NCBI GenBank assembly: GCA_963819905.1
Contig: CAWFXP010000007.1
Coordinates: 248,001 to 312,000, forward strand
Direction: 5' to 3'
Length of the DNA: 64,000 nucleotides
From: CAWCQC01 sp963819905
GTDB taxonomy: Bacteria > Actinomycetota > Thermoleophilia > Gaiellales > Gaiellaceae
In this document: positions 39,435 to 49,568 of the stretch, one piece after another
Position numbering within the stretch: position 1 is the first letter of the stretch
How the letters are laid out: every line of letters starts with the position of its first letter
Translations under genes and position numbers: made by a program
The notes under the pieces: model-generated
The model's database searches: none
Seen by the model: only the letters and a program-made list of their open reading frames with translations
What the model was told of the DNA's origin: nothing

Positions 39435-40763
39435 ATGAAGATCCTCGTCATCGGCGCCGGCCAGGTCGGTACAACGATCATCGAGGCGCTCGGCAACGAA
39501 CACTCGATCACGGTCGTCGACACGGACGCGGCCAGGCTCAGCGCCCTCTCGTATCGCTACGACGTCCTGACGATGGAGGGAAACGGCGCGAGCCGGCGCG
39601 TCCTTCACGAGGCGGGAATCGTGGACTCCGATCTCGTCATCGCCTGCACGTCGCGGGACGAGGTCAACATCGTGGCCGGCATCCTGGCCGAGCGGCTCGC
39701 GCCGGACGCGCGAACGATCGTCCGAACGCAGAACGTCGAGTACCTGGAGGTGTGGCAGGAGCGGCAGCTCGACGTCGACTTCGTCGTCTCCTCCGAGCTC
39801 GAGACCGCGAACGCGATCGCTCGGCTCATCGGCATCCCGGCCGCGCGGCAGACGGACGTCTTCGCCGAGGGCCGAGTCCTCATGGTCGAGTTCGACGTTC
39901 CGAAGGGCTCGCCCATCGGGCAGACGATCGGTCAGAGGTTGCGGGACGCGGCCATTCCGCCGGACTCGAAGGTGGCGAGCATCATCAGGGGCGATCGGAT
40001 GATGGTCGCCCGCGGCGACGAGACGATCGAGCCCGGGGACCGCGTGATCGTGATCGGGTCGCCCGAGGCCGCCCGGGCATGGAGCGCGATCTTCTCGCAG
40101 GGCCGCGCCAGGGCGAGCGACGTCGTCATCTTCGGGGGCAGCGACACGGGAACCACGATTGCGCGGATCCTGCTGGACGAGGGCACGCGCGTGCGGATCG
40201 TGGAGGCGAGCCCCGAACGTGCGCGGGTCGTGGCCGAGGAGCTGCCCGACGCCCGCGTCTTCAACGCGGCGCCGACCGACGGAGACTTCATCGAGCGGGA
40301 GCGCATCGGCACCGCCGACGCCGCGATCCTCGCTCTCGCGACCGACGAGGAGAACCTCTACGCGGCGACGATGGCGAAGTTACGCGGAGTGCAGGTGACG
40401 ATCGCCGTGGTCACGGAACCGGCCTCGGTCGCCGTGCTCGAACGAGCGGGGGTCGACATCGTCGTCAACCCGCGAATGGTCACGGCCGAGGAGATCGTCC
40501 GCTTCGCCCACGACCCGCGGATCCGCCAGATGGCCATGCTCGAGGGAGACCGGTTCGAGATCCTCGACATCACGGTTCGCGAGGACTCGGAGCTCGTCGG
40601 GAAGCCGTTCCGGCAGCTGCCGATGACGGGGTCGCTGATCGGCGCGATCGTCCGCGGCGAGAACGCGATCTTTCCGCACGGCGACGACACGCTCATGCCG
40701 GGCGATCGCGCAATCATCTTCGCAGAGGCGGCGCGCGTCTCCCAGGTCGAGCGCGCTCTGTGA
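39435..40763 (+). CDS. trkA: Trk potassium uptake regulatory subunit TrkA
   Basis: A cytoplasmic ring-forming gating subunit, 442 residues with two RCK halves. Each begins with a Rossmann NAD site: MKILVIGAGQVGTTIIEALG (1) and VVIFGGSDTGTTIARILLD (about 232). Each half ends in a TrkA-C domain. It partners with the TrkH channels that follow. GTGA overlap with the next gene shows coupling. Confidence 0.94.
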   Translation: MKILVIGAGQVGTTIIEALGNEHSITVVDTDAARLSALSYRYDVLTMEGNGASRRVLHEAGIVDSDLVIACTSRDEVNIVAGILAERLAPDARTIVRTQNVEYLEVWQERQLDVDFVVSSELETANAIARLIGIPAARQTDVFAEGRVLMVEFDVPKGSPIGQTIGQRLRDAAIPPDSKVASIIRGDRMMVARGDETIEPGDRVIVIGSPEAARAWSAIFSQGRARASDVVIFGGSDTGTTIARILLDEGTRVRIVEASPERARVVAEELPDARVFNAAPTDGDFIERERIGTADAAILALATDEENLYAATMAKLRGVQVTIAVVTEPASVAVLERAGVDIVVNPRMVTAEEIVRFAHDPRIRQMAMLEGDRFEILDITVREDSELVGKPFRQLPMTGSLIGAIVRGENAIFPHGDDTLMPGDRAIIFAEAARVSQVERAL

Positions 40764-42304
40764 CGAGCGGCCTGGCCGCTCTGCCGCGCCCTCCCCGCCG
40801 GGTGCGGCTCGGCGTCGACGTCGGCGCCGTCGCCAGCCTGATCGGGAGCATCGTCAAGTACCTCGGCCTCGCGTTCGTCGTCCCGACGATCATCGCGGTC
40901 GCGTACCGAGAGCCGTTCTGGCCCTTCCTCGCCGCCGGGCTCATCACGACGGCGGCGGGCCTGGTGCTCGAGCGGAGCCCCGGCAGCGGCCGCGAACGGG
41001 TCGGACAGCGGGAAGGGTTCCTGGTCATCGCGCTCGTCTGGCTGCTCGTCCCGGCCTTCGGTGCCATTCCGTATGCGCTTGCGGACGAGCCGCAGCTCAG
41101 CAACCTCATGGACGTCTACTTCGAGTCGGTGTCCGGCTTCACCGCGACCGGCGCGACGATCCTCACCGACATCGAGGGTCTCGACGAGTCGCTGCTCATG
41201 TGGCGGCAGTTCACCCAGTGGCTTGGCGGCATGGGGATCGTCGTCCTCGCGATCGCGGTGCTCCCCCGGCTGCGCGTCGGCGGCCGCCAGCTCCTCCAGT
41301 CGGAGCTCGCCGGGCCGACCGAGGTCGAGCGGCTCACCGTGACGATCCGCGAGACGGCTCGCCGGCTCTGGCTTCTCTACCTCGGTCTGACCGTCGTCGC
41401 CGTGGCAACCCTGCTCGCCATCGGCTGGGCCGGCTTCGACGATGCGATGACGCCCTTCGAGGCCGTCGCGCACTCGCTGTCCGCGACCGCGATCGGCGGG
41501 TTCTCGACCCAGAACGACTCGCTGGCCGGCTTCGGCGCGGCGACGCAGTGGGCGATCCTCGCGGTCATCGTCGTCGCCGGGGTCAACTTCCTGCGCCTGT
41601 ACCGGGTGATCGTGCAGCGCCATCCCCGCGCGGTCACCTCGGACGAGGAGTTCCGGCTCTATCTCGGCTTTCTGGCTGCAGGAGCCGTTCTGCTCGTCAT
41701 CGAGCTGCTCGGCGGTGGAATCTTCGCCGGCGAGGAGGCGATCCGCCACGCGATGTTCCAGTCGGCCTCGATCATGACCACGTCCGGCTTCTCGACGGCG
41801 GACTACACGGACTGGAGCGCGCTCGCCGAGATGACCCTGCTCGCGCTCATGTTCGTCGGCGCCTCGGCAGGATCGACCGGAGGATCGATCAAGGTCGTCA
41901 GGCACCTGCTGATGACCCGGATCGTGCGGCGGGAGCTCGACCAGACCGTCCACCGTGAGATCGTCGAGCCGATCAGGCTGAACGGAGCCACGGTCGACGA
42001 GCGGGCGCTCAGGTCGGTCGTGACCTTCGTCGCCCTCTACGTGCTCCTCTTCGGTCTCGGCGCGCTGGCTCTCGTGATCGACCAGAAGCTCGCTGCCGTC
42101 GAGGTCGGGTCGTTCGACGCGATCGGGGCAGCCGCGTCCTGCCTCGGCAACGTCGGCCCTGCCTTCGGGTTTGCCGGGCCGTTCGGTTCCTATGCCCCGT
42201 TCAGTGATCTCTCGACCGGCATCCTCACCGGCCTCATGTGGCTCGGCCGCCTCGAGATCATCCCGATCGCCGTCCTGCTCACCCGCAACTACTGGCGGAC
42301 GTGA
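40760..42304 (+). CDS. trkH: Trk potassium channel subunit TrkH (first copy)
   Basis: An ion-conducting membrane subunit, 514 residues, four M1-P-M2 repeats. Filter-like segments: SGFTATGATIL, LSATAIGGFSTQND, IMTTSGFSTADY and CLGNVGPAFGFAGP. The ASAGSTGGSIKV stretch is the conserved loop after the third repeat. GTG at 40760 overlaps trkA, and the stop overlaps the second trkH. Confidence 0.93.
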   Translation: MTSGLAALPRPPRRVRLGVDVGAVASLIGSIVKYLGLAFVVPTIIAVAYREPFWPFLAAGLITTAAGLVLERSPGSGRERVGQREGFLVIALVWLLVPAFGAIPYALADEPQLSNLMDVYFESVSGFTATGATILTDIEGLDESLLMWRQFTQWLGGMGIVVLAIAVLPRLRVGGRQLLQSELAGPTEVERLTVTIRETARRLWLLYLGLTVVAVATLLAIGWAGFDDAMTPFEAVAHSLSATAIGGFSTQNDSLAGFGAATQWAILAVIVVAGVNFLRLYRVIVQRHPRAVTSDEEFRLYLGFLAAGAVLLVIELLGGGIFAGEEAIRHAMFQSASIMTTSGFSTADYTDWSALAEMTLLALMFVGASAGSTGGSIKVVRHLLMTRIVRRELDQTVHREIVEPIRLNGATVDERALRSVVTFVALYVLLFGLGALALVIDQKLAAVEVGSFDAIGAAASCLGNVGPAFGFAGPFGSYAPFSDLSTGILTGLMWLGRLEIIPIAVLLTRNYWRT

Positions 42305-43835
42305 CTCCGATTCCGCGGGCCCGGGCCGCTCTCGTTCGTCGTGTCGGCGGCGTCGACGTCAGCGGCGCGCTCAACCTCGTCGGCCGCATGATCAAGTACT
42401 TCAGCCTCGCCTACGCGTTTCCGGTCGCGCTCGCGCTCGGCTACGGCGATCCGGTCTGGCCGTTCCTCGCCGCCGGCGCGCTCACGGCGGCCTTCGGCTG
42501 GGCGCTCGAGCGGTTCACGACCGGCGGTGACACGATCGGCGCTCGCGAGGGGTTCCTGGTCGTGTCGCTGACGTGGGCGCTCGCGTGCGCTCTCGATCTC
42601 GGTCTCCTACATGTTCGGCGAGCCGCAGCTCCGCTACCCGGTCGACGCGTACTTCGAGGCGATGTCCGGAATGACGACGACGGGCGCCAGCGTGCTCACC
42701 GACATCCCGGCGCTGAATCAGACGATGGGCATGTGGCGCTGCTTCTCGCAGTGGCTCGGCGGCATGGGGATCGTCGTCCTCAGCCTGGCGATCCTCCCGC
42801 GCCTGCGGGTCGGCGGGGCCCGCGTGCTCGTCGAGTCGGAGATGCCGGGCCACGAGTACGAGCCGCTCGCCTCCTCGATCCGGACGACCGCACGACGGCT
42901 CTGGCTGGTGTACGTCGGCCTGACGGCGCTCATGATCCTGATCCTCTCGATCTTCGGCTGGGTCGGCGTCGACTGCGCTGATGACGCCCTACCAGGCGGC
43001 GGCGCACGCCTTCACGACGCTTCCGACCGGCGGCTTCTCCCCGCAGGCGCGCTCGGTCGAGCCGTTCGCAGCGGCGAGCCAGTGGATCATGGTGCTCTTC
43101 ATGTTCCTCGCCGGGGCGAACTTCGCGCTCCACTACCGGGTGCTCAGGAAGCGCTTCAACCCGCTGCGCGACGAGGAGTTCCGCGCGTACATCGCGATCC
43201 TGCTCGTCGCCTCGCTGATCCTGTTCCTGGAGCTACTCCGGTCAGACATCTTCGCCGCCGGCGAGACGGCGGTTCGCCAGTCCGTCTTCCAGGTCGTCTC
43301 GATGATGACGACGACCGGCTACGGCAGCGCGAACTTCGTCGACTGGACGGTGCTGACGTCGCTCACGCTCGTCGCGGTGATGCTCATCGGCGGCTGCGCG
43401 GGCTCGACCGCCGGCGCGATCAAGGTCGGCCGCCACCTGACGATCGCAAAGCTTCTGCGGCGCGAGGTCGACCAGTCCGTCCATCGCGATGCGGTCACGC
43501 CGATCCGATTGAACGGGCGCGTCATCGAGGAGCGGGCCCTGCGCGCGATCCTCGCCTTCGGGGTCATCTACGTCGGGCTGTTCATGGCCGGGGCGCTGAT
43601 CCTGACGATCGAGTCCGCCCGCTCCGGGCTCGACGTCACGGCCCTCGACGCGATCGGCGCTTCCGCGACGACGCTCGGCAACGTCGGGCCGGGGTTCGGC
43701 TTCGCGGGGCCGTTCGGCTCCTTCGACCCGTTCAGTCCGTTCGCCAAGTCGGTCATGATCGTGCTCATGTGGGCGGGTCGGCTCGAGATCATCCCGGTGG
43801 CAGTGCTCCTGACGCGGCGCTACTGGCGTGCTTAA
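42301..43835 (+). CDS. trkH: Second TrkH-like channel subunit, two frameshifts
   Basis: A paralogue of the preceding gene, read in three frames: 42301 to about 42590 (ALNLVGRMIKYFSLAYAFPV), about 42590 to 42975 (MFGEPQLRYPVDAYFEAMSG, MTTTGASVL) and about 42975 to 43835 (MTPYQAAAHAFTTLPTGGFS, SMMTTTGYGSAN, LGNVGPGFGFAGP). Both changes are one extra base, at about 42589-42600 and in GACTGCGCTGATG at about 42972-42978. All four filter regions survive, so either the sequence has errors or the gene decayed recently. It is followed by ktrB with an 8-base overlap. Confidence 0.82.
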
Positions 43836-45162
43836 GCGCCTGCGCCTGGATCGGCCGGCTAGGCTGATCGGCGTCGCCTTCGCGGTCGCGATTCTCGTCG
43901 GCTCGGCGCTCCTGATGCTGCCCGTCGCGACGACCGAGGACGGCGGCGCATCCTTTCTGACGGCCGCGTTCACGTCGACCTCGGCCGTCTGCGTCACCGG
44001 CCTCATCGTGGTCGACACGGCCACATACTGGAGCACCTTCGGGCAGGTGGTGATCATGCTCCTGATCCAGATCGGCGGGTTCGGGATCATGACGCTCGCG
44101 TCGGTCCTCGCGCTCTTCGTCGCCCGCCGTCTGGGTCTGAAGACGCGGATGCTCGCCCAGGCGGAGACGGGCGCGCTCGACCTCGGCGACGTCCGCCGGA
44201 TCCTGATCGGCGTGGCGGGCTTCACGCTGCTGTTCGAGGCTGTCGTCGCGGTTGTGATTGCCCTCAGGCTCGGCTTCGCGTACGACTACTCGGTCGGCTC
44301 CGCCGTCTACCGCGGCGTCTTTCACTCGATCACGTCGTTCAACAACGCCGGCTTCGCCCTCTGGAGCGACAACCTCGTCGGCTTCGTGACGGACGGGTGG
44401 ATCTCGCTCGCGATCTGCTTCGGGGTCATCACCGGAGGTCTCGGCTTCCCGGTCTGGCTCGAGCTGCGCCGCCAGCTCGCGCCGAGGCGCTGGTCGATCC
44501 ACACCAAGCTGACGCTCGTCATGACGCTGATCCTGCTCGCGGTGGGGTTCTTCGCCGTCCTCGGATTCGAATGGAACAACGCGGCCACGCTCGGGCCGCT
44601 CGACACTCCGGGCAAGCTGCTCGCGAGCTTCTTCCAGGGCGTCCAGCCCCGGACGGCAGGCTTCAACTCGCTGAACTACGGCGCCATGGAGGACGAGACG
44701 CTCCTCGTCTCGACCGCGCTCATGATCATCGGAGCAGGGAGCGCCTCGACCGGGGGCGGTATCAAGGTGACGACGATGGCGCTGCTCGCGCTGATGGCGT
44801 GGGCCGAGCTGCGGGGTGATCCGGAGGTGAATGCGTTCGGCCGTCGGATCTCCGCCGGGACGCAGCGGCAGGCGCTGACGATAACGCTCCTGGCACTCGC
44901 CGGCGTGCTTGCCTGCACGCTCGTTCTCATCATCGTGAGTCCGTTCGACGTGACGAGCACGCTGTTCGAATCGGCCTCAGCCTTCGGTACAGTCGGGCTC
45001 TCGACGGGGATCACCCCGCAACTTCCATCCTCAGGACAGATCGCGCTCATCGTGCTCATGTACCTCGGACGCATCGGCCCGCACACCCTCGGCGTCGCCC
45101 TGGCGCTGCGCGAGCGGCCGCGTCGCACGCGCTACGCGGAAGGGAGGCCGATCATTGGCTAG
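43828..45162 (+). CDS. ktrB: Ktr-type potassium channel subunit KtrB
   Basis: 444 residues, membrane. Filter segments: TSAVCVTGLIVVDT, SITSFNNAGFALW, VQPRTAGFNSLNY and SAFGTVGLSTGITP, with GAGSASTGGGIKVTT. It differs from the TrkH pair and is closer to Na+-dependent KtrB. GTG at 43828 lies inside the end of trkH2, and the stop overlaps ktrA. Confidence 0.93.
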   Translation: MLKRLRLDRPARLIGVAFAVAILVGSALLMLPVATTEDGGASFLTAAFTSTSAVCVTGLIVVDTATYWSTFGQVVIMLLIQIGGFGIMTLASVLALFVARRLGLKTRMLAQAETGALDLGDVRRILIGVAGFTLLFEAVVAVVIALRLGFAYDYSVGSAVYRGVFHSITSFNNAGFALWSDNLVGFVTDGWISLAICFGVITGGLGFPVWLELRRQLAPRRWSIHTKLTLVMTLILLAVGFFAVLGFEWNNAATLGPLDTPGKLLASFFQGVQPRTAGFNSLNYGAMEDETLLVSTALMIIGAGSASTGGGIKVTTMALLALMAWAELRGDPEVNAFGRRISAGTQRQALTITLLALAGVLACTLVLIIVSPFDVTSTLFESASAFGTVGLSTGITPQLPSSGQIALIVLMYLGRIGPHTLGVALALRERPRRTRYAEGRPIIG

Positions 45163-45811
45163 GGAGAACCAGTTCCTCGTCTGCGGGCTCGGCCGCTTCG
45201 GCGGGGCGCTCGCGGTCGAGCTCACCATGCTCGGCCACGAGGTACTCGGCGCGGATGCCGACCCGAAGGAAGTCCAGAACCACGCGGGGACGCTGACACA
45301 CGTCGTCCAGGCGGACACGACCGATCCCGTCGCGATGCGCGAGCTCGGAGCGGCCGACTTCAGCACGGCCGTCGTCGCGATCGGCACCGACCTCGAGGCG
45401 AGCATCCTGACGACGTCCGTGCTCGTCGATCTCGGCGTGGAGCGGATCATCGCGAAGGCGATCACGGATGCACACGGGACGATCCTCCAGCGGGTCGGCG
45501 CCCATCGCGTCGTATTCCCCGAACGCGACATGGGCGTCCGCGTCGCCCATACGGTCACGGGACGCACGATCGACTACATCCAGCTCGATGCCGGCTTCGC
45601 GCTCGTCGAGACGACGGCGCCGCCCGCGATCGTCGGGAAGACGCTCGCGGATGCCCAGGTCAGGAGCCGCTACGGGATCACGGTGGTGTGCATCAAGCCC
45701 GAAGGCGGCACGTTCACCTACGCGACGCCCGACACAGTGGTCGAGGAAGGCGACATTCTCGTCGTCGCCGGCGAGACGCATCGAGCCGAGGGCTTCAGCG
45801 AACGTCGCTGA
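45155..45811 (+). CDS. ktrA: Ktr regulatory subunit KtrA
   Basis: 218 residues, a single RCK: QFLVCGLGRFGGALAVELTM Rossmann start with the Asp-ending strand VLGADADPKE, and a C-terminal TrkA-C domain (TIDYIQLDAGFALVETTAPP). It gates KtrB in response to nucleotide. The start is TTG at 45155 with GGGAGG nine bases upstream. It is convergent with the KdpD-domain gene, overlapping it by 17 bases. Confidence 0.92.
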   Translation: MARENQFLVCGLGRFGGALAVELTMLGHEVLGADADPKEVQNHAGTLTHVVQADTTDPVAMRELGAADFSTAVVAIGTDLEASILTTSVLVDLGVERIIAKAITDAHGTILQRVGAHRVVFPERDMGVRVAHTVTGRTIDYIQLDAGFALVETTAPPAIVGKTLADAQVRSRYGITVVCIKPEGGTFTYATPDTVVEEGDILVVAGETHRAEGFSERR

Positions 45812-46895
45812 GCCGGTCGGCCTCCCGTGCGGCCGGGTCGGCCACGATGCGGATGTCGATCCCGGGAAGCGCCCGTACGAGCCGCATGACGAGCGAGCCG
45901 CGGGCGACCTCTTCGATCCGTCGACTGTCGGGCGTGCCGATGAAGACGTAGGTCGAGCCACGATCGCGCGCGGTCTCGCGCACGGTCGCGACGAAGTCGT
46001 CGCTCTCCTCCTCGAGAAAATGGGCGCCGAGGACGACGCCGAGGCGCCTTAGGTCGGCGAGGGATTTGCGCTCGTCCACCGACTGCTCCGACCCCGGTCG
46101 CCGCACCCAGAGAACGTCGATGTCGGCGCTGAGCCGCTGCGCCGAGCGCCAGGCCCTGCGCAGGAGCCGCTGCGAGCGCGGCTGCGGCGTGACGAGGACG
46201 AGGATCCGCTCCGCGAGCGGCCGCTCGCCGTCCGGGTCGAGAATCGTCGGGTTGCGCCGTGCCTCGACGTCCTCTGCAACCTCGCGGAGCGCTAGCTCTC
46301 GCAGCGCGGCCAGCTTGTCGTGGCGGAAGAAGTTCGCGAGCGCAGTGTCCACGCGCTCCGGCGCATAGACCTTTCCCGCCCGAAGGCGCAGCTGGAGCTC
46401 CTCCGGCGTCAGGTCGACGAGCACGACGGCGTCCGCCTCGTCGAGGACCCGGTCCGGGAACGTCTCGCGGACGCGGACACCGGTCAACTCGAAGATCGCG
46501 TCGTTCAGGCTCTCGAGGTGCTGCACGTTCACGGTCGAGATGACGTCGATCCCGGCCGCGAGCACCTGCTCGATGTCTTCGTAGCGCTTCGCGTTCGCCG
46601 ATCCCGGAGCGTTCGTATGCGCGAGCTCGTCGATCAACGCGAGGGCGGGCGCGCGGCGCAGCAGCACCTCCGTGTCGAGCTCCTCGAGCACGAGGTTGCC
46701 GTGCTCGAGGCGCCGTCTCGGGAGCGTCTCGAGCCCCTCGGCCAGCGCGATCGTGTCGGGGCGGGCGTGCGGCTCCAGGTAGCCGATGACGACGTCGATG
46801 CCTTCCGCCTTCGCCTGGCGGCCTTCCTGGAGCATGCGGTACGTCTTCCCGACTCCGGCGGCCATCCCGAGCAGGATCCGGTAGCGCCCGCGCAC
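45795..46895 (-). CDS. kdpD: Stand-alone KdpD sensor domain plus universal-stress domain (no kinase)
   Basis: 366 residues equal to the N-terminal cytoplasmic half of KdpD: Walker-like GMAAGVGKTYRMLQEG (10-25), VVIGYLEPHARPDT, LIDELAHTNAPGS and STVNVQHLESLND, then a UspA-like domain (about 225-350). The transmembrane and histidine kinase parts are missing here and occur in a separate gene at 53.3-54.7 kb. It is the last gene of the kdp operon (31 bases after kdpB). In other bacteria such short KdpD forms regulate Kdp or bind c-di-AMP. Confidence 0.92.
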   Translation of the reverse strand: MRGRYRILLGMAAGVGKTYRMLQEGRQAKAEGIDVVIGYLEPHARPDTIALAEGLETLPRRRLEHGNLVLEELDTEVLLRRAPALALIDELAHTNAPGSANAKRYEDIEQVLAAGIDVISTVNVQHLESLNDAIFELTGVRVRETFPDRVLDEADAVVLVDLTPEELQLRLRAGKVYAPERVDTALANFFRHDKLAALRELALREVAEDVEARRNPTILDPDGERPLAERILVLVTPQPRSQRLLRRAWRSAQRLSADIDVLWVRRPGSEQSVDERKSLADLRRLGVVLGAHFLEEESDDFVATVRETARDRGSTYVFIGTPDSRRIEEVARGSLVMRLVRALPGIDIRIVADPAAREADRLSDVR

Positions 46896-46926
46896 GTGTG
46901 CCAGCCTACTGCCGCCGGCTACGGAA

Positions 46927-48981
46927 CTATGCGCCGAAGACGTTGTGGACGAGCAGGTCGATCAGCTTGATCCCGACGAAGGGAAGGAGCACGCCGCCGA
47001 GCCCGAAGAGGAGGAGGTTCCGCCGCAGGAGCGCCGTCGCTCCGATCGCCCGGTAGCGAACGCCTCGCAGAGCGAGCGGGACGAGCGCCGGAATGATCAG
47101 CGCGTTGAAGATGATCGCGGAGAGGATCGCGCTCTCCGGCGTCCCGAGATCCATGATGTTCAGGGCATCGAGCGGGCCATTGCCGTCTGCTGCCGCGTAC
47201 GTGGTCGCAAAGATCGCGGGGATGATCGCAAAGTACTTGGCGACGTCGTTTGCGATCGAGAAGGTCGTCAGCGACCCGCGCGTGATGAGCTGCTGCTTCG
47301 CGACCTCGACGATCTCGATCAGCTTCGTCGGATTCGAGTCGAGATCGACCATGTTGCCGGCCTCCTTCGCCGCCTGGGTTCCGGTGTTCATCGCGACACC
47401 GACGTCCGCCTGGGCAAGCGCCGGCGCGTCGTTCGTACCGTCGCCCGTCATGGCGACCAGGCGGCCCTTGGCCTGCTCCTCCTTGATCAGCTGCATCTTC
47501 GCCTCAGGGGTCGCCTCGGCGAGGAAGTCGTCGACGCCCGACTCGTCCGCGATGACCGCGGCCGTGACCGGGTTGTCGCCCGTGATCATCACCGTCCGGA
47601 TTCCCATCCGCCGCAGCTCGTCGAACCGCTGCCTCATCCCGCCCTTGACGATGTCCTTCAAGTGGATCGCTCCCAGCGCCCAGTTGTCGCGGGCGACCAC
47701 GAGCGGCGTCCCCCCGGACTCGGCGATTTCCTGGACGGTTCGATCGAGGTCGGCCGGTACCCGTCCGCCGTGCTCGGTGACGAATGCCTTGATCGCGTCG
47801 GGGGCGCCCTTGCGAATCTGCTGGCCGTCGAGGTCGACGCCGCTCATGCGAGTGGTGGCGGTGAACGGCACGAACGTCGCCTTCATGGTCGAGAGCTGGC
47901 GCTCCCGGATGCCGAACTCCTTCGCGAGCACGACGATCGACCGCCCCTCCGGCGTCTCGTCGGCCAGCGAAGCGAGCTGGGCGACCTCGGCGAGGCTCCG
48001 CTGCTCGACACCGTCCACCGGGATGAACTCCGACGCCTGACGGTTCCCGAGCGTGATGGTGCCCGTCTTGTCCAGGAGGAGGACGTCCACGTCACCCGCG
48101 GCCTCGACTGCCCGCCCCGAGAGCGCAACGACGTTTCGCTGGACGAGGCGGTCCATCCCGGCGATGCCGATCGCCGAGAGCAGGCCGCCGATCGTCGTCG
48201 GGATGAGCGCGACGAGGAGCGCGATCGAGACGGTCAGCGAGACCGGGCTGCCCGCGTAGACGGCGAACGGGGTCAGGGTGACGACCGTGACGAGGAACGT
48301 GATCGTCAACCCGGCGAGCAGGATGTTGAGCGCGATCTCGTTCGGCGTCTTGCGGCGCTCTGCGCCCTCGACGAGCGCGATCATGCGATCGAGGAACGAG
48401 TGGCCGGCCTCCTGCATCACCTCGACGACGAGCTCGTCCGACAGCAGTCGCGTGCCGCCGGTGACGGCCGAGCGGTCGCCTCCCGCTTCGCGGATCACCG
48501 GGGCCGACTCGCCGGTGATGGCCGACTCGTCCACCGATCCCACGCCCTCGATGACCTCGCCGTCGGCCGGTATCAGCTCGCCCGCGGTCACGAGGACGAC
48601 GTCGCCCCTTCGCAGCTCGGTGGCGGGGACGTCCTCGAGACCGCCGCTATCAGGTCGCCGGTGCGCGGTGGTGGTCGTGCGGGTGGCGCGGAGAGAGGCG
48701 GCCTGCGCCTTCCCGCGTCCCTCGGCCACCGCTTCGGCGAAGTTCGCGAACAGGACCGTCAGCCAGAGCCAGATCGCAATCACGCCCGAGAACCAGAGCG
48801 GCCCGCCGGTGCCGCGGACGGCGTCGACGACGAAGATCGCAGTCGTGATCACGCTTCCCACCTCGACGACGAAGATGACCGGGTTCCGGACGAGGTGTCG
48901 CGGGTCGAGCTTCAGGAACGAGTCGGCGAGCGCGCGCAGGACGAGGTCGCGGGTGAGCAGGCGGTGGGCCTCGTGGGTCAT
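46927..48981 (-). CDS. kdpB: Potassium-transporting P-type ATPase KdpB
   Basis: The catalytic subunit, 684 residues. AITGESAPVIRE (actuator TGES), LLLDKTGTITLGNRQ (phosphorylated Asp) and MTGDGTNDAPALAQADVGVA (hinge) are all present, with membrane helices including LLVALIPTTIGGLLSAIGIA. ATG 48981 overlaps kdpC as ATGA. It follows kdpC rather than kdpA. Confidence 0.96.
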   Translation of the reverse strand: MTHEAHRLLTRDLVLRALADSFLKLDPRHLVRNPVIFVVEVGSVITTAIFVVDAVRGTGGPLWFSGVIAIWLWLTVLFANFAEAVAEGRGKAQAASLRATRTTTTAHRRPDSGGLEDVPATELRRGDVVLVTAGELIPADGEVIEGVGSVDESAITGESAPVIREAGGDRSAVTGGTRLLSDELVVEVMQEAGHSFLDRMIALVEGAERRKTPNEIALNILLAGLTITFLVTVVTLTPFAVYAGSPVSLTVSIALLVALIPTTIGGLLSAIGIAGMDRLVQRNVVALSGRAVEAAGDVDVLLLDKTGTITLGNRQASEFIPVDGVEQRSLAEVAQLASLADETPEGRSIVVLAKEFGIRERQLSTMKATFVPFTATTRMSGVDLDGQQIRKGAPDAIKAFVTEHGGRVPADLDRTVQEIAESGGTPLVVARDNWALGAIHLKDIVKGGMRQRFDELRRMGIRTVMITGDNPVTAAVIADESGVDDFLAEATPEAKMQLIKEEQAKGRLVAMTGDGTNDAPALAQADVGVAMNTGTQAAKEAGNMVDLDSNPTKLIEIVEVAKQQLITRGSLTTFSIANDVAKYFAIIPAIFATTYAAADGNGPLDALNIMDLGTPESAILSAIIFNALIIPALVPLALRGVRYRAIGATALLRRNLLLFGLGGVLLPFVGIKLIDLLVHNVFGA

Positions 48982-49568
48982 CGATCGGACTCCTGGTCGA
49001 GTGATAGGTTGAGCTCCAGCACGTTCACGCCCGGCTCGCCCCAGAAGCCGATGAACCGTCCGTCCGTGGCGTCGTCGACCAGCTCGAGCACGCGCTCGAG
49101 GTCGAGGTCGCGAACCGCGGCGATTCTCGGGGCCTGCAGCTTCGCGTACGCGGGCGAGATGTGGGGGTCGATACCCGAACCGGACGTCGTGACGGCGTCG
49201 ACGGGGATCTCGCCTGCGGTCAGGCCGGCGTTGTAGGGCCGCTCGAGGCGCAGGATCGCCTGGATCTGCTCGTCGACCTGCTTCGCGAGATCGGGGTTGG
49301 TCGGCCCGAGGTTCGAGAACGTCGTGCCGGCAGCGTTGTAGGCGGGCGAGGTGGCCGACAGGCGGCCGTGGAAGTACTCGGGCTTCGTGAACTCCTGTCC
49401 GGCCAGCCGCGAGCCGAGCACCGTGCCGCCCTCGCTGACGAGGCTCGCATCGGCCTTGTCCGGGAAGGCGAGCTGGGCGAAGCCGGTCATCAGCGCCGGG
49501 TAGCCGAGCCCGAGCACCGCGGTGACGACGACCATCGCGACGAGGGATGCGACGACGGTACGGATCAC
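48978..49568 (-). CDS. kdpC: Kdp ATPase subunit KdpC
   Basis: 196 residues: one N-terminal transmembrane helix (TVVASLVAMVVVTAVLGLGY), then FHGRLSATSPAYNAAGTTFS, NLGPTNPDL, VTTSGSGIDPHISPAYAKLQ and the C-terminal VNVLELNLSLD. It stabilises the KdpFABC complex. GTG at 49568 overlaps the kdpA stop. It lies between kdpA and kdpB, not after kdpB as usual. Confidence 0.95.
   Translation of the reverse strand: MIRTVVASLVAMVVVTAVLGLGYPALMTGFAQLAFPDKADASLVSEGGTVLGSRLAGQEFTKPEYFHGRLSATSPAYNAAGTTFSNLGPTNPDLAKQVDEQIQAILRLERPYNAGLTAGEIPVDAVTTSGSGIDPHISPAYAKLQAPRIAAVRDLDLERVLELVDDATDGRFIGFWGEPGVNVLELNLSLDQESDR

Noticed and set aside
38741..40759. Frame extending far upstream of the first trkH
   Set aside because: It runs antisense through the HAD and flavin reductase genes and out of frame through trkA. 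The GTG at 40760 with GTGA overlap gives the proper TrkH start.
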